Of a stretch of DNA of 64,000 bases, positions 44,192 to 55,911 are shown piece after piece. Position 1 is the first letter of the stretch; every line of letters starts with the position of its first letter. The DNA is from Plantago ovata (taxonomy: Eukaryota; Streptophyta; Magnoliopsida; Lamiales; Plantaginaceae), in assembly GCA_028274465.1 (NCBI GenBank), contig CM051456.1, positions 70,480,753 to 70,544,752 of the forward strand. The letters run 5' to 3'. The notes beneath the pieces were generated by a model. It had not been told where the DNA came from. It did not search any database and was given only the letters and a program-made list of their open reading frames with translations. Position numbers and translations under genes: made by a program.

Positions 44192-47100
44192 TTAAACTCT
44201 TTCAGAGGATTTTCTCAGAATCTCTCTTACACTCTTCTCAGCAAGAGCAGTGAATTCAACACAATCCTTCTCGTAGTTTTCCAGAAGCCTACGGACTTGT
44301 AGTTGAAGAATTCTTGCATTTTTGCAGGCAGTATGATGATGCTTTTCAGCATTCATTTCCATGTAGTTAATTACCCACAAATGCATGCCCCAATTGCTGG
44401 CATGGAGAAGCTGTGTATCTGAAATGTTTCTCGGGTGAATCTTTCTTAACCAGAGAAGATCTTCTTCTTGATCCTGAGCAGTCAGATAGAAGTACTCATA
44501 AGGAATCAATCCAAGTTTCTTCTTAGGTTTCTTTGTTACCGGGTCAGCATAGAAAGCGATGCCAGGTGGTTTGATTATATCTGGTTCTTGTCTAAATGTC
44601 TTACCAATGGCAACTCTTCTTACGTGGACCTCAAGATTCAACCATTTCCCAGCAATATTTCTTGGGAGGGATTCTTCCCTTTGCTTCTTTTGGACCTTGA
44701 GTTCAATCCATTTGAACATCTGATTCAGACAGGCTGTTGGAAAGAACTCATTTACCAACAAATCTTCCAGCTTTAGGATCCAGCAACCATGAATGTTTCT
44801 GATCACATTCTGAGTGGTTTCATCATTGCTGGTCTTTGTATATTCAATGCCGGAGCCAATAGCAATGTTGGCCAGCCTTTTCTCTTCCTGTCTTTGCCTT
44901 CTTCTTCTTGTTTTAGCATTGTCTTGATCTCTTGCTGAAGAGTCAGACGAAAAATGCCTTGAGTGGCCAGACGGAGTTATGGCTGTAAGGGGTCTAGCTC
45001 TTATGGCTTGAGCTATTGTTTGATTGTCATCATCTTCTTCATCATCTTCATTCAGATTGTGATGACTTTCAATGTGACAGAAATCTTGAGTTTCAGCAGC
45101 GGTTTTTCTCTTTTGGTACTTGCTGAATTTAACTCAGTTTCTGCTTGTCTTTTAGAACTTTGCTCTCTTTCAGCAAGAGGTTCTAGTGGAAGTGGCACAT
45201 CCGCAACAGGAGTAGGAGGGGTTTGATTGCTTTTTCTGGTCTTCTTTTCCCCCTTAGACATGGATTCCAACATCGGAGTGATGTGCAGAGAATAAAACTC
45301 ATTGCAATTTTCAGCAAGAGTGTTAAGGCTGTTATACTTCATGATGATGTCTTGTTGGTCAGAGTTCATTGTTGCTAACTCTTTTTGAATAATCATCATG
45401 TTCTCTTCATGTCTTTTCTCTGTTGCGGCCTTCTCATCCATAATAGTCTGAGCTTTGACAAGAGCACTTTTTGCCAGCAAGAGAGCTTGACTTACATCTT
45501 CTTCATAGCTCTGGTGATAAAGACTGATGTCTTTCTGAGCTATGGTTAAAGTTGTAGTGCGTCTCAGCACCGTAGCCAATATTTTTCCAATGTCAAGTGG
45601 GCTCTCAGCAAGCAATGCCTCATCTTCAGCTTTGCAGGCTTCATGGACTTTCTTTAGTGCGAGAATTCTGGGAGTAAACTCCTCAACTCTTGGGAACGGC
45701 ACTAAATTAGGTGTCAAGGAGTGAGCCTTAAGTTCAGTAGCAAACTGATCATCTTGTAAAAGCAACTCAGCCCTTAATGAATCTCCTTCATAGCTGAGAT
45801 AATTAGGAGGAGGAATCTGAACGACTTTTGGGTCTCGCTTGGATTGTTCATCTTCATTTTCCGACAAGTCGTTATCATCCTCAGATTCATCAAGTTGAGC
45901 GACTTTTGAGCCTTTGTCAGTAGCTTCACGTCCTTTTTGTTGAGTGGTTGCTGATGGCAACGCTTCAGACTCAACGACTAGAGTTTCACCAGTAGATAGT
46001 TGTTTCAATTGAGTTTGGGGCTCAATTACTGGAGTTTCGCCAGTAGTTAGTTTTAATTGAGTAGTTGCTGAAGGCAACGTTTGAGACTCAATAACTGGAG
46101 TTGCGCCAGTAGTAGGTGGAAGGGATGGAACTTCCTTTGATTTTGGTTTTGAAGATTCACCAATTTCCAGATCCTGCGTATGCCTTGCATGGATCACGAG
46201 ACTATTTGTAAAGCTCGTTGGTAATCTTCATCTTCTTCATCCTCATCTTCAAGGTTTTCTTCAGTAACCTTGGCATCAGAAACTGGACTTTTGCCATTTT
46301 TCAAGGCAGCCCTTTTTCTGGCGTATTCTTCTTCAGTATCAGCACCTTGTACAGGTGCTTGATTTTCAGCAGCAGCAGGAGGAGGTTGAGATTCTTGCTG
46401 AGATTGTTGTTGATCAGCTTGCTGATTGTCAGAGGGATTAGTTTCAGCAGCTGTCAACTTTAATCCACCAGCACCAGGACTTGGACCTTGATTGTCATCA
46501 TCTTCATCCTTTTTGTCCTTAGAATCTTTTCCTTCATCATCACTGGGATCAGTGGGAATGTTCTCATCTTCTTCTTCTTCTTCATCATCAGTCAAGATGA
46601 CTAGCTCAACGTGCTTATACAAAGCAACACTTGTCACTTCCTCTTCCTCAGTTAGTTGTGGGGATCAGCCACCACAGGAACAAAGGAGCCTTTGAGCATC
46701 ACAGCTTGTTCAGCTGGAGAGGCACTCTTAAATTTGGCCTTCATATTCTCTTTGATTTGAGCAATCAGATTTGAACTTATTTGCTGAGAATATGTCATTT
46801 CGTCAGGAAGTATGGAGTGGACAAATGTTTCGAGCTTCAGCAGTGAAGATCTCTTTTTCTCATTTGAGAGATGAAGGTGAAGATCTGAGAAGTCCATTCT
46901 CCTATATCTTTGCCAGTTGCTGACGGACTTAGCAACTCTAGACAAAGTTGTCCTCTTGAAGCTCAAGTAAAGTTCTTCAGAACTTACTTGCTGATCTTCA
47001 GTGATGAGTACCATTTCAGTGGTCTCCTTTTGAGCCTGAAAAAGAATTTTATTTAGATCAGGATTGGTTTGGAGAATTGTTTTAGAGTTTAAAACTGAAA

Positions 47101-49479
47101 CATGATTTACCTGCTGAGAGTCAGCAAGCTCATGTAGTACAATTTCCATTCCATGAGGAGCTGGGGTAGCATCCTCCATTTGTTCATCCTGAAATAAATT
47201 AAAATTAGACACAAGTACTAAGCTGTCAACTTAGTTTTTATACCAAAATTATTAACTACCTGCTGAGCAGGGAGTGTTGGTTCTGGTGCAGAGGCTTCAG
47301 CAACCATCTGACTTGCATCTTGAGAAGTCTGTAGAGATAGTATAATATTAGCAAAAGAATAAGTTTCAGAATTTGAAGTTTTACTGATGGTTGAATTAAC
47401 TACCTGCTGAGGAAGGACAAGTTGTGGCTCAGTCCTTTCAGCATTAACAGTTTCTTCAGCTTCTTGGACTGTTTCTTCAGCAGACTTCTGAGTTTGCTCT
47501 AACTGAGAAAGCTGTGCGGTTTCAGCAATCTCCCTTGTCTCTGAATTGACAAGTTGAGCAGAAGCATCTTGACCTTTAAGCTCACTGCTTGTCATGAAGA
47601 GTTCAATTAACTTGTTGGATGATTCTTCAATCTCCAACTCCATTTGTTGCTTAAATCTTCCAGTACAAGCTGGACTTTGTCAATTGAAGTCTTGGGTGAA
47701 CTTGGGCCAGCATTCTCAGCATTAAGAGATGCGTCTTGAAGGATGCTTCTTGAGTTTCAGCAACTTCAGGAACTTGAACCATTGCTATCTCAGCAACTGG
47801 TCCATCAGCAAGCTGGGTTTCAGCAACTTGATGAGTTGCTTGTTCAGCAATCATCTGTTCAGCAGCATCAGCAAGTGCCGCTCTTTGCAGATCAGCAGCA
47901 ATGTCGCTTACTGGTTCCATGGTTGGATCATCTAGATTCTCTACAATGTAGATATCTGGGACTTGGGCAGGAATTTCATTTCCACTGCCTTGTGGTCTAT
48001 TCTCAGTAGAGTTATCAACGTTAAGTTGATTGTTGAAGGCTTCCGCAAACACTTCAACATTGCTGATGTATGTTTCAGTAATTATTTCAGCAACATCTAC
48101 TGGCAAATGCGTTTCAGCATTTGTCTGGGAATTGACTGAGGAGTCTTGGACGTTGGGGACTGACTGAGAAGCCAGTGTCTTCTTTCTTTTGTTACTTGTC
48201 CGTTCCTCTTAGGTACGGGATTTGCTGATGACGCTGCAGTCTGAGTGTCATCATCAACTTTCCTCTTTCTTCTTTTAGATTTCTCCAGTTTCCCAGAGTC
48301 ATCTATTGTTGCATTTTCAGCAACGGCTCTTGTACACGTACCTTGTTGATTTTCTACAGCAGTTTCATTTGTGTTACCACCACCAACAGCAGTTTCATCT
48401 CTAAGTTGCTGAGTGGTAACATCTGCAGCTGTTGTATACCTTTCTTGCTGGCTTGTGCTGACAACATTTGCAGTTGTTGTCTTCTTGGATTTCTTTCCAG
48501 CAATCTTAGGTACATTCTGCTTGTAGAAAGACCTTCCCACATTGCACACAGATTTCTTGATTGGCAATGGGTTTCTTAGCTGAATCCTGAAATGTTCAAG
48601 GATATAGCATATCTTGATTCCATACATAACTGGAAAGGAAGGTGAGACCTTGTTGTCTTCTACCTTTACCTTAAACTTAGTAACACAATCAACAAGCCTG
48701 TTGAAAATGTACTTAGCCCAGTTAAGTTCCGATTTATTCTCATGGATATGCATCAGCAATGGCCATCTTCTCAGGCCTACTTGGTCAATTCCTCCGACTT
48801 GGGAGTCAAGAACTTTAATCAGTAGCAGAGCTACTAGACCAAGTGAAGGACAGAGATGCTTTCTCTTAACGTGCTTTGTCCAAGTCACGGGAGCTATCTC
48901 GCCTTTCTTCATTTTTGCATTTCTGACGTCACTGTAGAAAGCTTCAATTTCTTCGTCAGTGGCAGTGACGTCGTCTTCAGTTCCATTGGTTGGAATCTGA
49001 AAAATCTCCGCTAAATCAGTCCATTTCAGGACGATTTGCGTGTTCTGAACATAAGTAAGGATCACTTTTTCAGTGACTCCATTACTGTCTGTAAGGGACT
49101 GGATTTCTGCATTGTTGTAGAACTCCATAGTATCAATCATGCTCACTTGCTTAGTGCGAGCAGAGATAAAGTTCATGAGGCCTTGCTGCTTGATGAACTC
49201 AAGCGCCTCTTCATTTTGGTCATCAAGTTCTTGTTCATAAAAGTACCTAATGTACTTTTCTTTTGCAAATCCTCCCCATTGCATCAACATCTCACACTTT
49301 GCAGTGTCAAGATATGACGGAGGCATAGGTTTTTCAGTGATTCGGTCGTTTTTCAACACAACTTTCGCTGTGTTTTGGGTCAGAGAAGTCACCGGAGCAG
49401 TCACCGGAGCAATGCCTGTTTCAGCACTGTCAACCTTTGACGATTTTGAGGACTTAGATGACTGTCTCTTGGGAGCCAT
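44192..49479 (-). pseudogene. Sirevirus-like accessory gene (env position), intron-containing
   Basis: The start is ATG at 49479 (MAPKRQSSKSSKSSK). The N-terminal globular part (about residues 50-330) contains CEMLMQWGGFAKEKYIRYFY, MNFISARTKQVSMIDTMEFY, LKWTDLAEIFQI and LCPSLGLVALLLIKVL. It is followed by a basic Lys/Arg-rich region, a long Ala/Glu/Gln-rich acidic region with TCAGCAA-coded repeats, three repeats around TTGETPVIEPQ, and a C-terminal globular part (GLIPYEYFYLTAQDQEE). Three short introns lie at 47036-47403. Several frame breaks (about 48180, 47650, 46665, 46200, 45050) are decay or further introns. No signal peptide or membrane segment is apparent, so an envelope role is not supported. 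The N-terminal part may be a distant PF20167 relative. Confidence 0.6.
47036..47403 (-). other. Three mini-introns in the accessory gene
   Basis: Predicted introns at 47329-47403 (75 bp), 47189-47259 (71 bp) and 47036-47110 (75 bp). Each begins GTAGTTAAT or GTAAATCAT and ends (T)CAG; each donor follows exonic CAGCAG or CAGCAA. The enclosed exons, 47260-47328 (69 nt) and 47111-47188 (78 nt), are multiples of three, so removing the introns keeps the frame. The sizes and AT-richness suit plant introns. Confidence 0.6.
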
Positions 49480-49640
49480 TTCTTTATATAGAGCAAGAAA
49501 TTGTACGAAAAAGATAGTTTGCTTTTTGATCGGAGGTACAGTAGTTTCAGGCTAGAAATTGCAGAGAAAGGAAATGTGAGTTAAAGAATTTTGTCATTTC
49601 TCTAACTCCTTCTTTATATAGTGTCTCTGGTGTGTGAGAA
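49480..49640 (-). promoter_or_regulatory. Possible promoter of the accessory gene
   Basis: Minus strand TATATAAAG at about 49613-49621, some 135 bp before the start codon, followed by a CT-rich leader (CTTTCTCTGCAATTTC). A second TATATAAAG lies almost on the start codon (49483-49491). This would allow a separate transcript in the sense direction. Function is inferred only. Confidence 0.4.
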
Positions 49641-50387
49641 ACTCAATCGTTTTGAGTTCTCAGCAAGGGTAAAACAGAGAAACACTGGAGATAGTGGAGC
49701 CTTTGCATTGAATGCGTAGTGGCCCACTAACTAAAACCGTCAGAGCACTCTCTCTCTTTGTTTTGTTAGCCGTTAGATTAATAACTCCTTTTAATCAATG
49801 GCCACGATTGAATTTCATGTCATGATTTATTGCGAGTTTATCTGTGCCAGCTTAACGTCACAAATTGATTTTACCGAGTAATAAGGGATAGATTGCTTGC
49901 TGAAATAGACAAGAATCTTTTCAGCGAGTTTGAATTAACAATCTAGCTACTTGCTGAAAGTTCCCCCTTACTTAGATATCTCATAATTTCTAAGTTTAAA
50001 AGATATTTCTGATTTCCCGTATCAGTAAATTCTTTTTGCAATTTGAGACATCCTTTGGTAAAATCTGAGAGATGAGATTTTGCTCTTTTTCTGAATTCCC
50101 GTTTCAGAAAATTCCTTTGATACTTGAATACCTGTTTCAGTATCTTTTGATTGTCTAAGTACCCGTCTCAGCAATCCTTAGGTTCTTTCACTTACTGAGT
50201 TCCTGTCTCAGCAAGTGATCAAGTTTCCTAACAAATACCTGTTTTGAAGGAATTACTTGTTGAATGCCTGTTTCAGCAATCATGTTGTGACTTATCATTT
50301 CTTAGAAGAAATCAGTGACTTGGTCTTTTGGACAGGAATACTTTGGCTTGCTGAATACCTGTTTCAGCATTCTGCCAAGTGTATCCT
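49641..50387 (-). other. Spacer between pol and accessory gene with degenerate repeats
   Basis: No ORF. The part 50015-50375 holds about eight degenerate copies of a motif read as ATTGCTGAAACAGGTATTC on the minus strand, 25-60 bp apart, many with CAG|GTA. Several TTGCTGA copies lie outside it. Confidence 0.6.
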
Positions 50388-51913
50388 TTATTGAGGTAGT
50401 TCAATCAATCCAAGGTTATACCTTAACATTGCGAACCTATTATCCGGTAGGGGCTTGGTAAAGATGTCAGCAAGCTGATCTTCAGTACCTACTTTCACAA
50501 CCTCAATATCACCTTTTTCCACATGATCTCTAATGAAATGATGTCTAATATCAATGTGCTTGGTCCTAGAGTGAAACTTAGGATTTTGCGTAATTGCAAT
50601 AGCACTTGTATTATCACAAAAGATTGGTGTTTTCTTTGCAGAAATACCATAATCTCTTAATTGTTGCTGAATCCATAGGATTTGAGCTGTGCAACAACCA
50701 GCTGCAATGTATTCAGATTCTGTAGATGAATTGGCGACACACGTTTGCTTCTTGCTGAACCATGATATTAATCTAGTACCCAAAAACTGACAAGTTCCAG
50801 AGGTACTTTTTCTATCAAGAGTTGATCCACCATGATCAGCATCAGAATAGCCAACCAATTCAAGTCCAGAATCTTTTGGATACCATAATCCAACATTGAC
50901 TGTACCTTTAACATATTTCAGTATTTTAATTGCCTTTTGTAGTGTGATTCTCTTGGATCCGATTGGAATCTTGCACACACACAAACAGCATACTGAATGT
51001 CAGGTCTACTTGCTGTTAAATACAACAAGGAACCAATGAGCTTCCTATACTTGTGTTCTTCAACACTTTTGTCCTCTTTAGTATAGCCCATTTGGTACCA
51101 ACACTCATAGGGATCTTTTCAGGTTTTTCATCCTCTTTGATCCTAAACTTTATGAGCATTTCTTTCGCATACTTTGCTTGATTTATGAATATTCCATCTT
51201 TGAGTTGCTTGACTTGCAACCCTAGGAAATAATTCAATTTTCCCATCATACTCATTTCAAACTATTTGTCATGAGTTTGGCAAAATCATCACAAAGTTGC
51301 TTGTCCTTAGATCCAAAAATTATGTCATCCACATAAATTTGAACTAAGATTATTTACCATCATGGTTCATGGTAAAAAGAGTTTTGTCAACTTCACCTTT
51401 CTTGAAACCATTTTCCAGCAAGAACTTAGCTAAGGTATCATACCATGCTCTTGGTGCTTGCTTTAGACCATATACAGCTTTCTGAAGCTTATATACCATC
51501 TTGGTTTCTGAGGGAAGTTCAAAGCCGGGGGGTTGTTCTAGGTAGACTTCTTCAGCAAGTTCACCATTTAAGAATGCACTCTTAACATCCATTTGGTAAA
51601 CAATGAAGTCATTGTGAGCAGCAAAGGCCAAGAAAAGCCTAATTGCATCCAATCTTGCAACTGGAGCGTAAGACTCATCATAGTCCAATCCTTCAGTCTG
51701 ACAGTAACCTTGAGCAACTAAGCGTGCTTTGTTTCTTGTTACTTCACCAGACTCGCTCAGCTTGTTTCTGAACACCCACTTTGTACCAATAGCTTTCTTA
51801 TTTTCAGCAATTGGCACAAGTTTCCAGACTTTGTTTTTCTTTCAAATTGATCCAATTCTTCTGGCATTGCCTTTATCCATTCAGAATGTGCAAAAGCTTC
51901 TTCTAATGGTTTT
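50388..51913 (-). pseudogene. Sirevirus-like RT-RNase H, partial
   Basis: The minus-strand frame enters from the gap at EEAFAHSEWIKAMPEEL. The RT follows with [52 protein letters not shown] and the YVDDIIFG active-site box (about 51325-51345). RNase H shows YSDADHGGSTLDRKSTSG, STESEYIAAGCC, FCDNTSAIAI and DQLADIFTKPLP, ending LIELPQ at 50388. Frame breaks lie at about 51800, 51350, 51260 and 51000. It matches Sirevirus-type Copia pol. Confidence 0.85.
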
Positions 51914-52013
51914 NNNNNNNNNNNNNNNNNNNNNNNNNNNNNNNNNNNNNNNNNNNNNNNNNNNNNNNNNNNNNNNNNNNNNNNNNNNNNNNNNNNNNNN
52001 NNNNNNNNNNNNN
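51914..52013. other. Scaffold gap (100 N)
   Basis: Exactly 100 N, the usual placeholder for a gap of unknown size. Sequence before it is Copia RT; sequence after it is the 3' end of an Athila-like element. Real distance and order are unknown. Confidence 0.95.
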
Positions 52014-52024
52014 TTTGGGGAGTT

Positions 52025-53551
52025 TGATGAATGTGTATTTTCACACTTTCATTGAGTCTTTTTCACCTATTTTAGCTATCCTCTATGTAATTTATATATT
52101 TAGTACATTTTACTATATAGTGTCACGTTTCCTTTAGATTTATTTTACAGGTTTGGTTTGAATTTGAAGATTTCTGGGCAATTATATTGAAGTTGACAAG
52201 GAATTGGTGTTCCAAAGCCTATTTGGAGTATCTGAGGTTTTCGGATAGGATTTGGAGTCTAGGGTCGAATCTGGAGGTTAGAAGCCACTAGAAGTCAGAA
52301 AACGAGTCCGAAAAGGTGAAGGAATCCAAACCGCGTCGAAAACGTGAAATTCCGCGAAAAAGTCGGGGGGCGAACCGCCCAAACTGCGGCGAACCGCCCC
52401 AGAGTTTATTCGGGGCCTATACTAGTGCTCAGTTTTCTCTCCGACCAATCATATCTTTCCAGACCTACTCTCACTCTCTCTATAGTTAGGTAGGAACTTC
52501 CCGGGGCATGTCCTGGGAGTTCTGTAGCTTAGGGGATCCTTTTTCATAGCAGATTGGAGCTCGTTGGACCGCAATCATCCGGAGATTGACAACCTTCGGT
52601 AACTTTGTATCTTACAGTTTTATTCTACTTATTTTATTATATTCTTTCAACATGTTTTCTTCTATGATTTCTGTTGATTGCATGCCATTATGAGTAGCTA
52701 AACTTATTGTTGGTGGTAGTATGTGAATTCTTAGCGAGGGAGATGGAAGTAATCATGCTAATGGCTATATCGCGCATATAACTCCGTGCATTGCTTTATT
52801 TCGTTGATCAGTTGTAACCAAAATTCTCGTATGTTGTATTGTTTATTATGCACAATTGGACACTAGTCGACCATCAGACCAATTATCTTCGTAGTGTTAT
52901 ATAATTACGGAAGACATTAGGACAATCGTGATGCTAGTCAGACCAAATTATCTTCGTAGTGCTTAATACTGCAACAGGAACTAGATTGATTCAAAGATCT
53001 CTATGCAAGACCGAGGAATTTATGCACGATTATCGACCCATTATGTTAAGAAGGACCATACTATCACCAATCTCCATTATCTGCTAGAAAAACCCCCTAT
53101 GGCTATCTGTTGCTGTTTTATATTTCTTGGTAAATAGATAAAGCTAGTTATAGTCCTGAGAGAACGACACTCGAGTCATTCTACTGCTACACTACGGTTT
53201 TCGTTGTAGTTGTGGATTGCCTTTGGCTAAATAACACATTATTGACTGAACCGGGACCTGACAAATCTCGCGTTCATCAAAGACGAGGAATTACGCGCAT
53301 GCTTATTAACCCGTTATGCTTTGACGGATCATATATCACCAATCTCCATATCTGTTAGAAAAACTTTGCTTACCGTCTGCTGTTTTTATATTCTTTAGTT
53401 AAATAGATAAAGCTAGTTATAGTCCTTAGAGAACGACACTCGAGGTCATTCTACTGCTACACTACGGTTTTCGTTGTAGTTGTGAATTGCCTTTGGCTAA
53501 ATAACAAATTTATTTGCTTGAATCGGGACCCGACAAATCCCGCGTTCATCA
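52025..53551 (+). repeat. Athila-B LTR 1
   Basis: TGATGAATG to TTCATCA, 1527 bp, about 27 bp shorter than LTR 2 through many scattered single-base losses. It contains the palindromes GGCGAACCGCC (52366-52400) and an internal duplication at its 3' end (53008-53280 and 53281-53551). Confidence 0.9.
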
Positions 53552-53553
53552 AA

Positions 53554-53572
53554 TTGGCGCCGTTGCCAGGGA
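53554..53572 (+). other. Primer binding site (tRNA-Asp), Athila-B copy 1
   Basis: TTGGCGCCGTTGCCAGGGA right after the LTR. One base (A) differs from the Athila-A site. The second copy is at 60851-60869. Confidence 0.8.
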
Positions 53573-53696
53573 CTATACTCCTTTTTTCTGTTTAATTTGT
53601 TTACATTTTCAGCATTCAATTCCTAAATCTAGTAGTTTTAGTTTTCCTTTTTAATCTCTCTCTGATACTGCTTTCCTAGTCTGTTACAGATAGTGT

Positions 53697-55851
53697 ATGC
53701 CGCATACACGATCTAAAGGAACACCGCTTGCTGATTCAATTGCTGAGATCGACAGAGTCTACCACCAAAGAAGGCGACTACTTCAAAGGCGTGCACTAGA
53801 GGAAATAGAGGATACCGATTTCTCTGAATCTCTACACAGTCTTTTCAAGGAAATCGACGGAATGGCAGAAGCTAGGCCACTGAAAGCATTGGTTCAATCC
53901 ACCAAGGATCGTATGAGGGGACCGACGATTGTTCTTTCGTCTGCAACTCGAGATCTGGAAATCAAGAACCACGCATTCCAACAACTTCCGAGGTTCTATG
54001 GCTTATCAAGGGAAGATGTGATGGTACTTGCACGATATCGATGATTTCGTCAACCAACTCCCACGACCCGGAGCTGAAATAACAACGGATGAGTTGAGGA
54101 TGAAGTTTTTGCTATGGGACTTGGCGACAGAGCCAAGTCATGGTTGAGTTCTCTACCAGCAGGCTCGCTGGACACTTGGGAGAAGGTTTTTTTCAGCTTT
54201 CATGGAGAAATACTTCCCTCACACCTCGACTACCGCGCTAAAGGCGCAAATCACTGGATTCAAGCAGGACTATGATGAGACCATCTACACCGCGTTTGAG
54301 AGATTCCAAGATCTCACGAACAAGTGCCCTCACCATGGTTTTGAGCTTTCTGACCTAGTCCAACACTTCTACAATGGACTAACCTTCGAGAACCAACAAG
54401 TGGTGGATTTCCAATGCCGAGGCAATATTTGGGAGGAAACCGCAGAAGCCGTCTGGGCAGTTTAAAGGCTTGCTAAGGGTTCGCAGTTCAAGGACCCAAG
54501 GGCAATGGTTAGGAGACGTGGACCTGAAGCTCCACCGACTCAAGAAGCCCCTATGTATAGGGGGAATGGGGATCAATTCGAGTGCTTTACCAACGAATTG
54601 AAGCAAGTCCTCAAGAGCGCCACTAGAACAACTGTTTCGAACGAAGTATGCCGAATATGCAAGAACTATGGGCATGGGGCTCATATGTGTAGATCGGAGC
54701 TTGCATATGATGATGGCAATTGGGCTCGAGTAGGCGAAGAGGAAGCCTTTGCTACGGAGTTTGGTACTCAAGAAGTTAGCTACGGACAAGACGGTAGGAA
54801 TCCTCGAGGTGGATTTTGGAGAAGAGGATTCCGAAACAATCAAGGATACGCACCGGCTAACCAAACTTATGGCCCTAACCAAGACCGTAGTAGGCTAAAC
54901 TATGGTAATGCTCACTGCGAAAACCCCGCTCCGAAAGAGCCACCGAAGTCGAAGTCGGCTCAACTGATGGAGAACTTCCAAAAGATGGTTGATCACACCC
55001 AAAGTTTTCTCAAACGTTACGAAGAAGATTCTGAGAAGACTAGGGCAAGGCTTGATAGGTTGGAAGAGAGCACTAGGCTTGCCCATCAAAAGATGCAAGA
55101 GTTGATTGACCGAGGAGCAAGTAGGGAACAAGGCAAACTGCCTAGCAACACTGAGAAGTCGAATTCCATTACATTAGCTGGTGATCTACCTGACGAAATC
55201 ACCATCAAGAAGGTTGCTAAGTGCGAGTGTTGCAAGAAGGAAGAACTTCTACAGGCTAAGGAAGAAGAGAAGGACCTTGGTTCTGACGGAAGTGATGAGG
55301 AGCAAGAGGATCCCGAGCCACTCCCTAAAAGTTTCGATGTTAAGGTAGGGATTGGTGAGCTTGAAGATGTCCGTGCCACACTAGACACGGGATCCTACTC
55401 AAACATACTCCCTTTGAATGTGTTTGAAAAGAGTAGCCTTGGAAAACTATCTGAGCATAGGGCTATTGTGCAACTGGCGGATGGATCCTTTATGAGACCC
55501 GAAGGCGTTGTGAAAAATGTGTTGGTCAGGATTGGTGAAGCTTCTGTATATACCAATTTTGTAGTTATGCCGGCGTCTGCACCTGGAACGGGGGATGTCA
55601 TTCTCTTGGGGCGAACATTCTTGACAAAGCTACGCTCCGTGATGGACATCTACCAAAGAACTTGCACTATTGAATTGGATGGCAAGCAACACGTGTTGCA
55701 AGCCATAACTGATCCACCTGATCCGCCTGATAATTCTTACACTACTCACTACTGTGGTCTTGCAGCCTATGTTCTTTCTTATTCACAGGTTCGTGGCATG
55801 AAGAGGAGATCAATGAAGGGGAAGTCTAGTACCCGTAGAAAGAAGAGCTAG
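53697..55851 (+). pseudogene. Athila-B gag-protease, copy 1
   Basis: From ATG 53697 (MPHTRSKGTPLAD). Gag core LGDRAKSWLSSLPAGSLDTW, TAFERFQDLTNKCP and LVQHFYNGL; zinc knuckle CRICKNYGHGAHMC; coiled-coil-like segment ARLDRLEESTRLAHQKM; Cys-rich CECCKK; acidic spacer; protease ATLDTGSYSNILPL and VILLGRTF. Frame breaks: about 54023, 54108, a one-base T insertion near 54187, and a stop at 54463. From 54505 to 55851 the frame is open. The first, second and last lesions are shared with copy 2; the T insertion is unique to copy 1. Confidence 0.9.
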
Positions 55852-55895
55852 GCACAGACAGGAGTCGAGTCAAAGACTTTAAACAATGGCGCTAT

Positions 55896-55911
55896 CCGGG
55901 AGGCAACCCGG
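55896..55911 (+). other. Conserved hairpin after gag-protease (Athila-B)
   Basis: CCGGGAGGCAACCCGG, counterpart of 25913-25936 in Athila-A. The second copy is at about 63191-63206. Confidence 0.65.

Larger units (their letters stand above)
42241..51913 (-). mobile_element. Second Sirevirus-like element, minus strand, entering the gap
   Basis: From its 3' LTR end (42241) through polypurine tract, accessory gene, spacer, RNase H and RT up to the scaffold gap. It is inserted in the RT start of the plus-strand element: the LTR terminus abuts coding DNA exactly. Its own gag, integrase and 5' LTR would lie in or beyond the gap. Confidence 0.8.

Noticed and set aside
44192..49479. Calling the accessory gene a true envelope gene
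   Set aside because: No signal peptide, transmembrane segment or cleavage site is visible; only its position recalls env.
42241..51913. Interpretation as one Sirevirus whose 3' half is inverted (self-integration)
   Set aside because: The codons at the two break sites overlap by more than a target duplication and differ in sequence (EEALKHS versus EEAFAHS), so two separate elements are the better reading.
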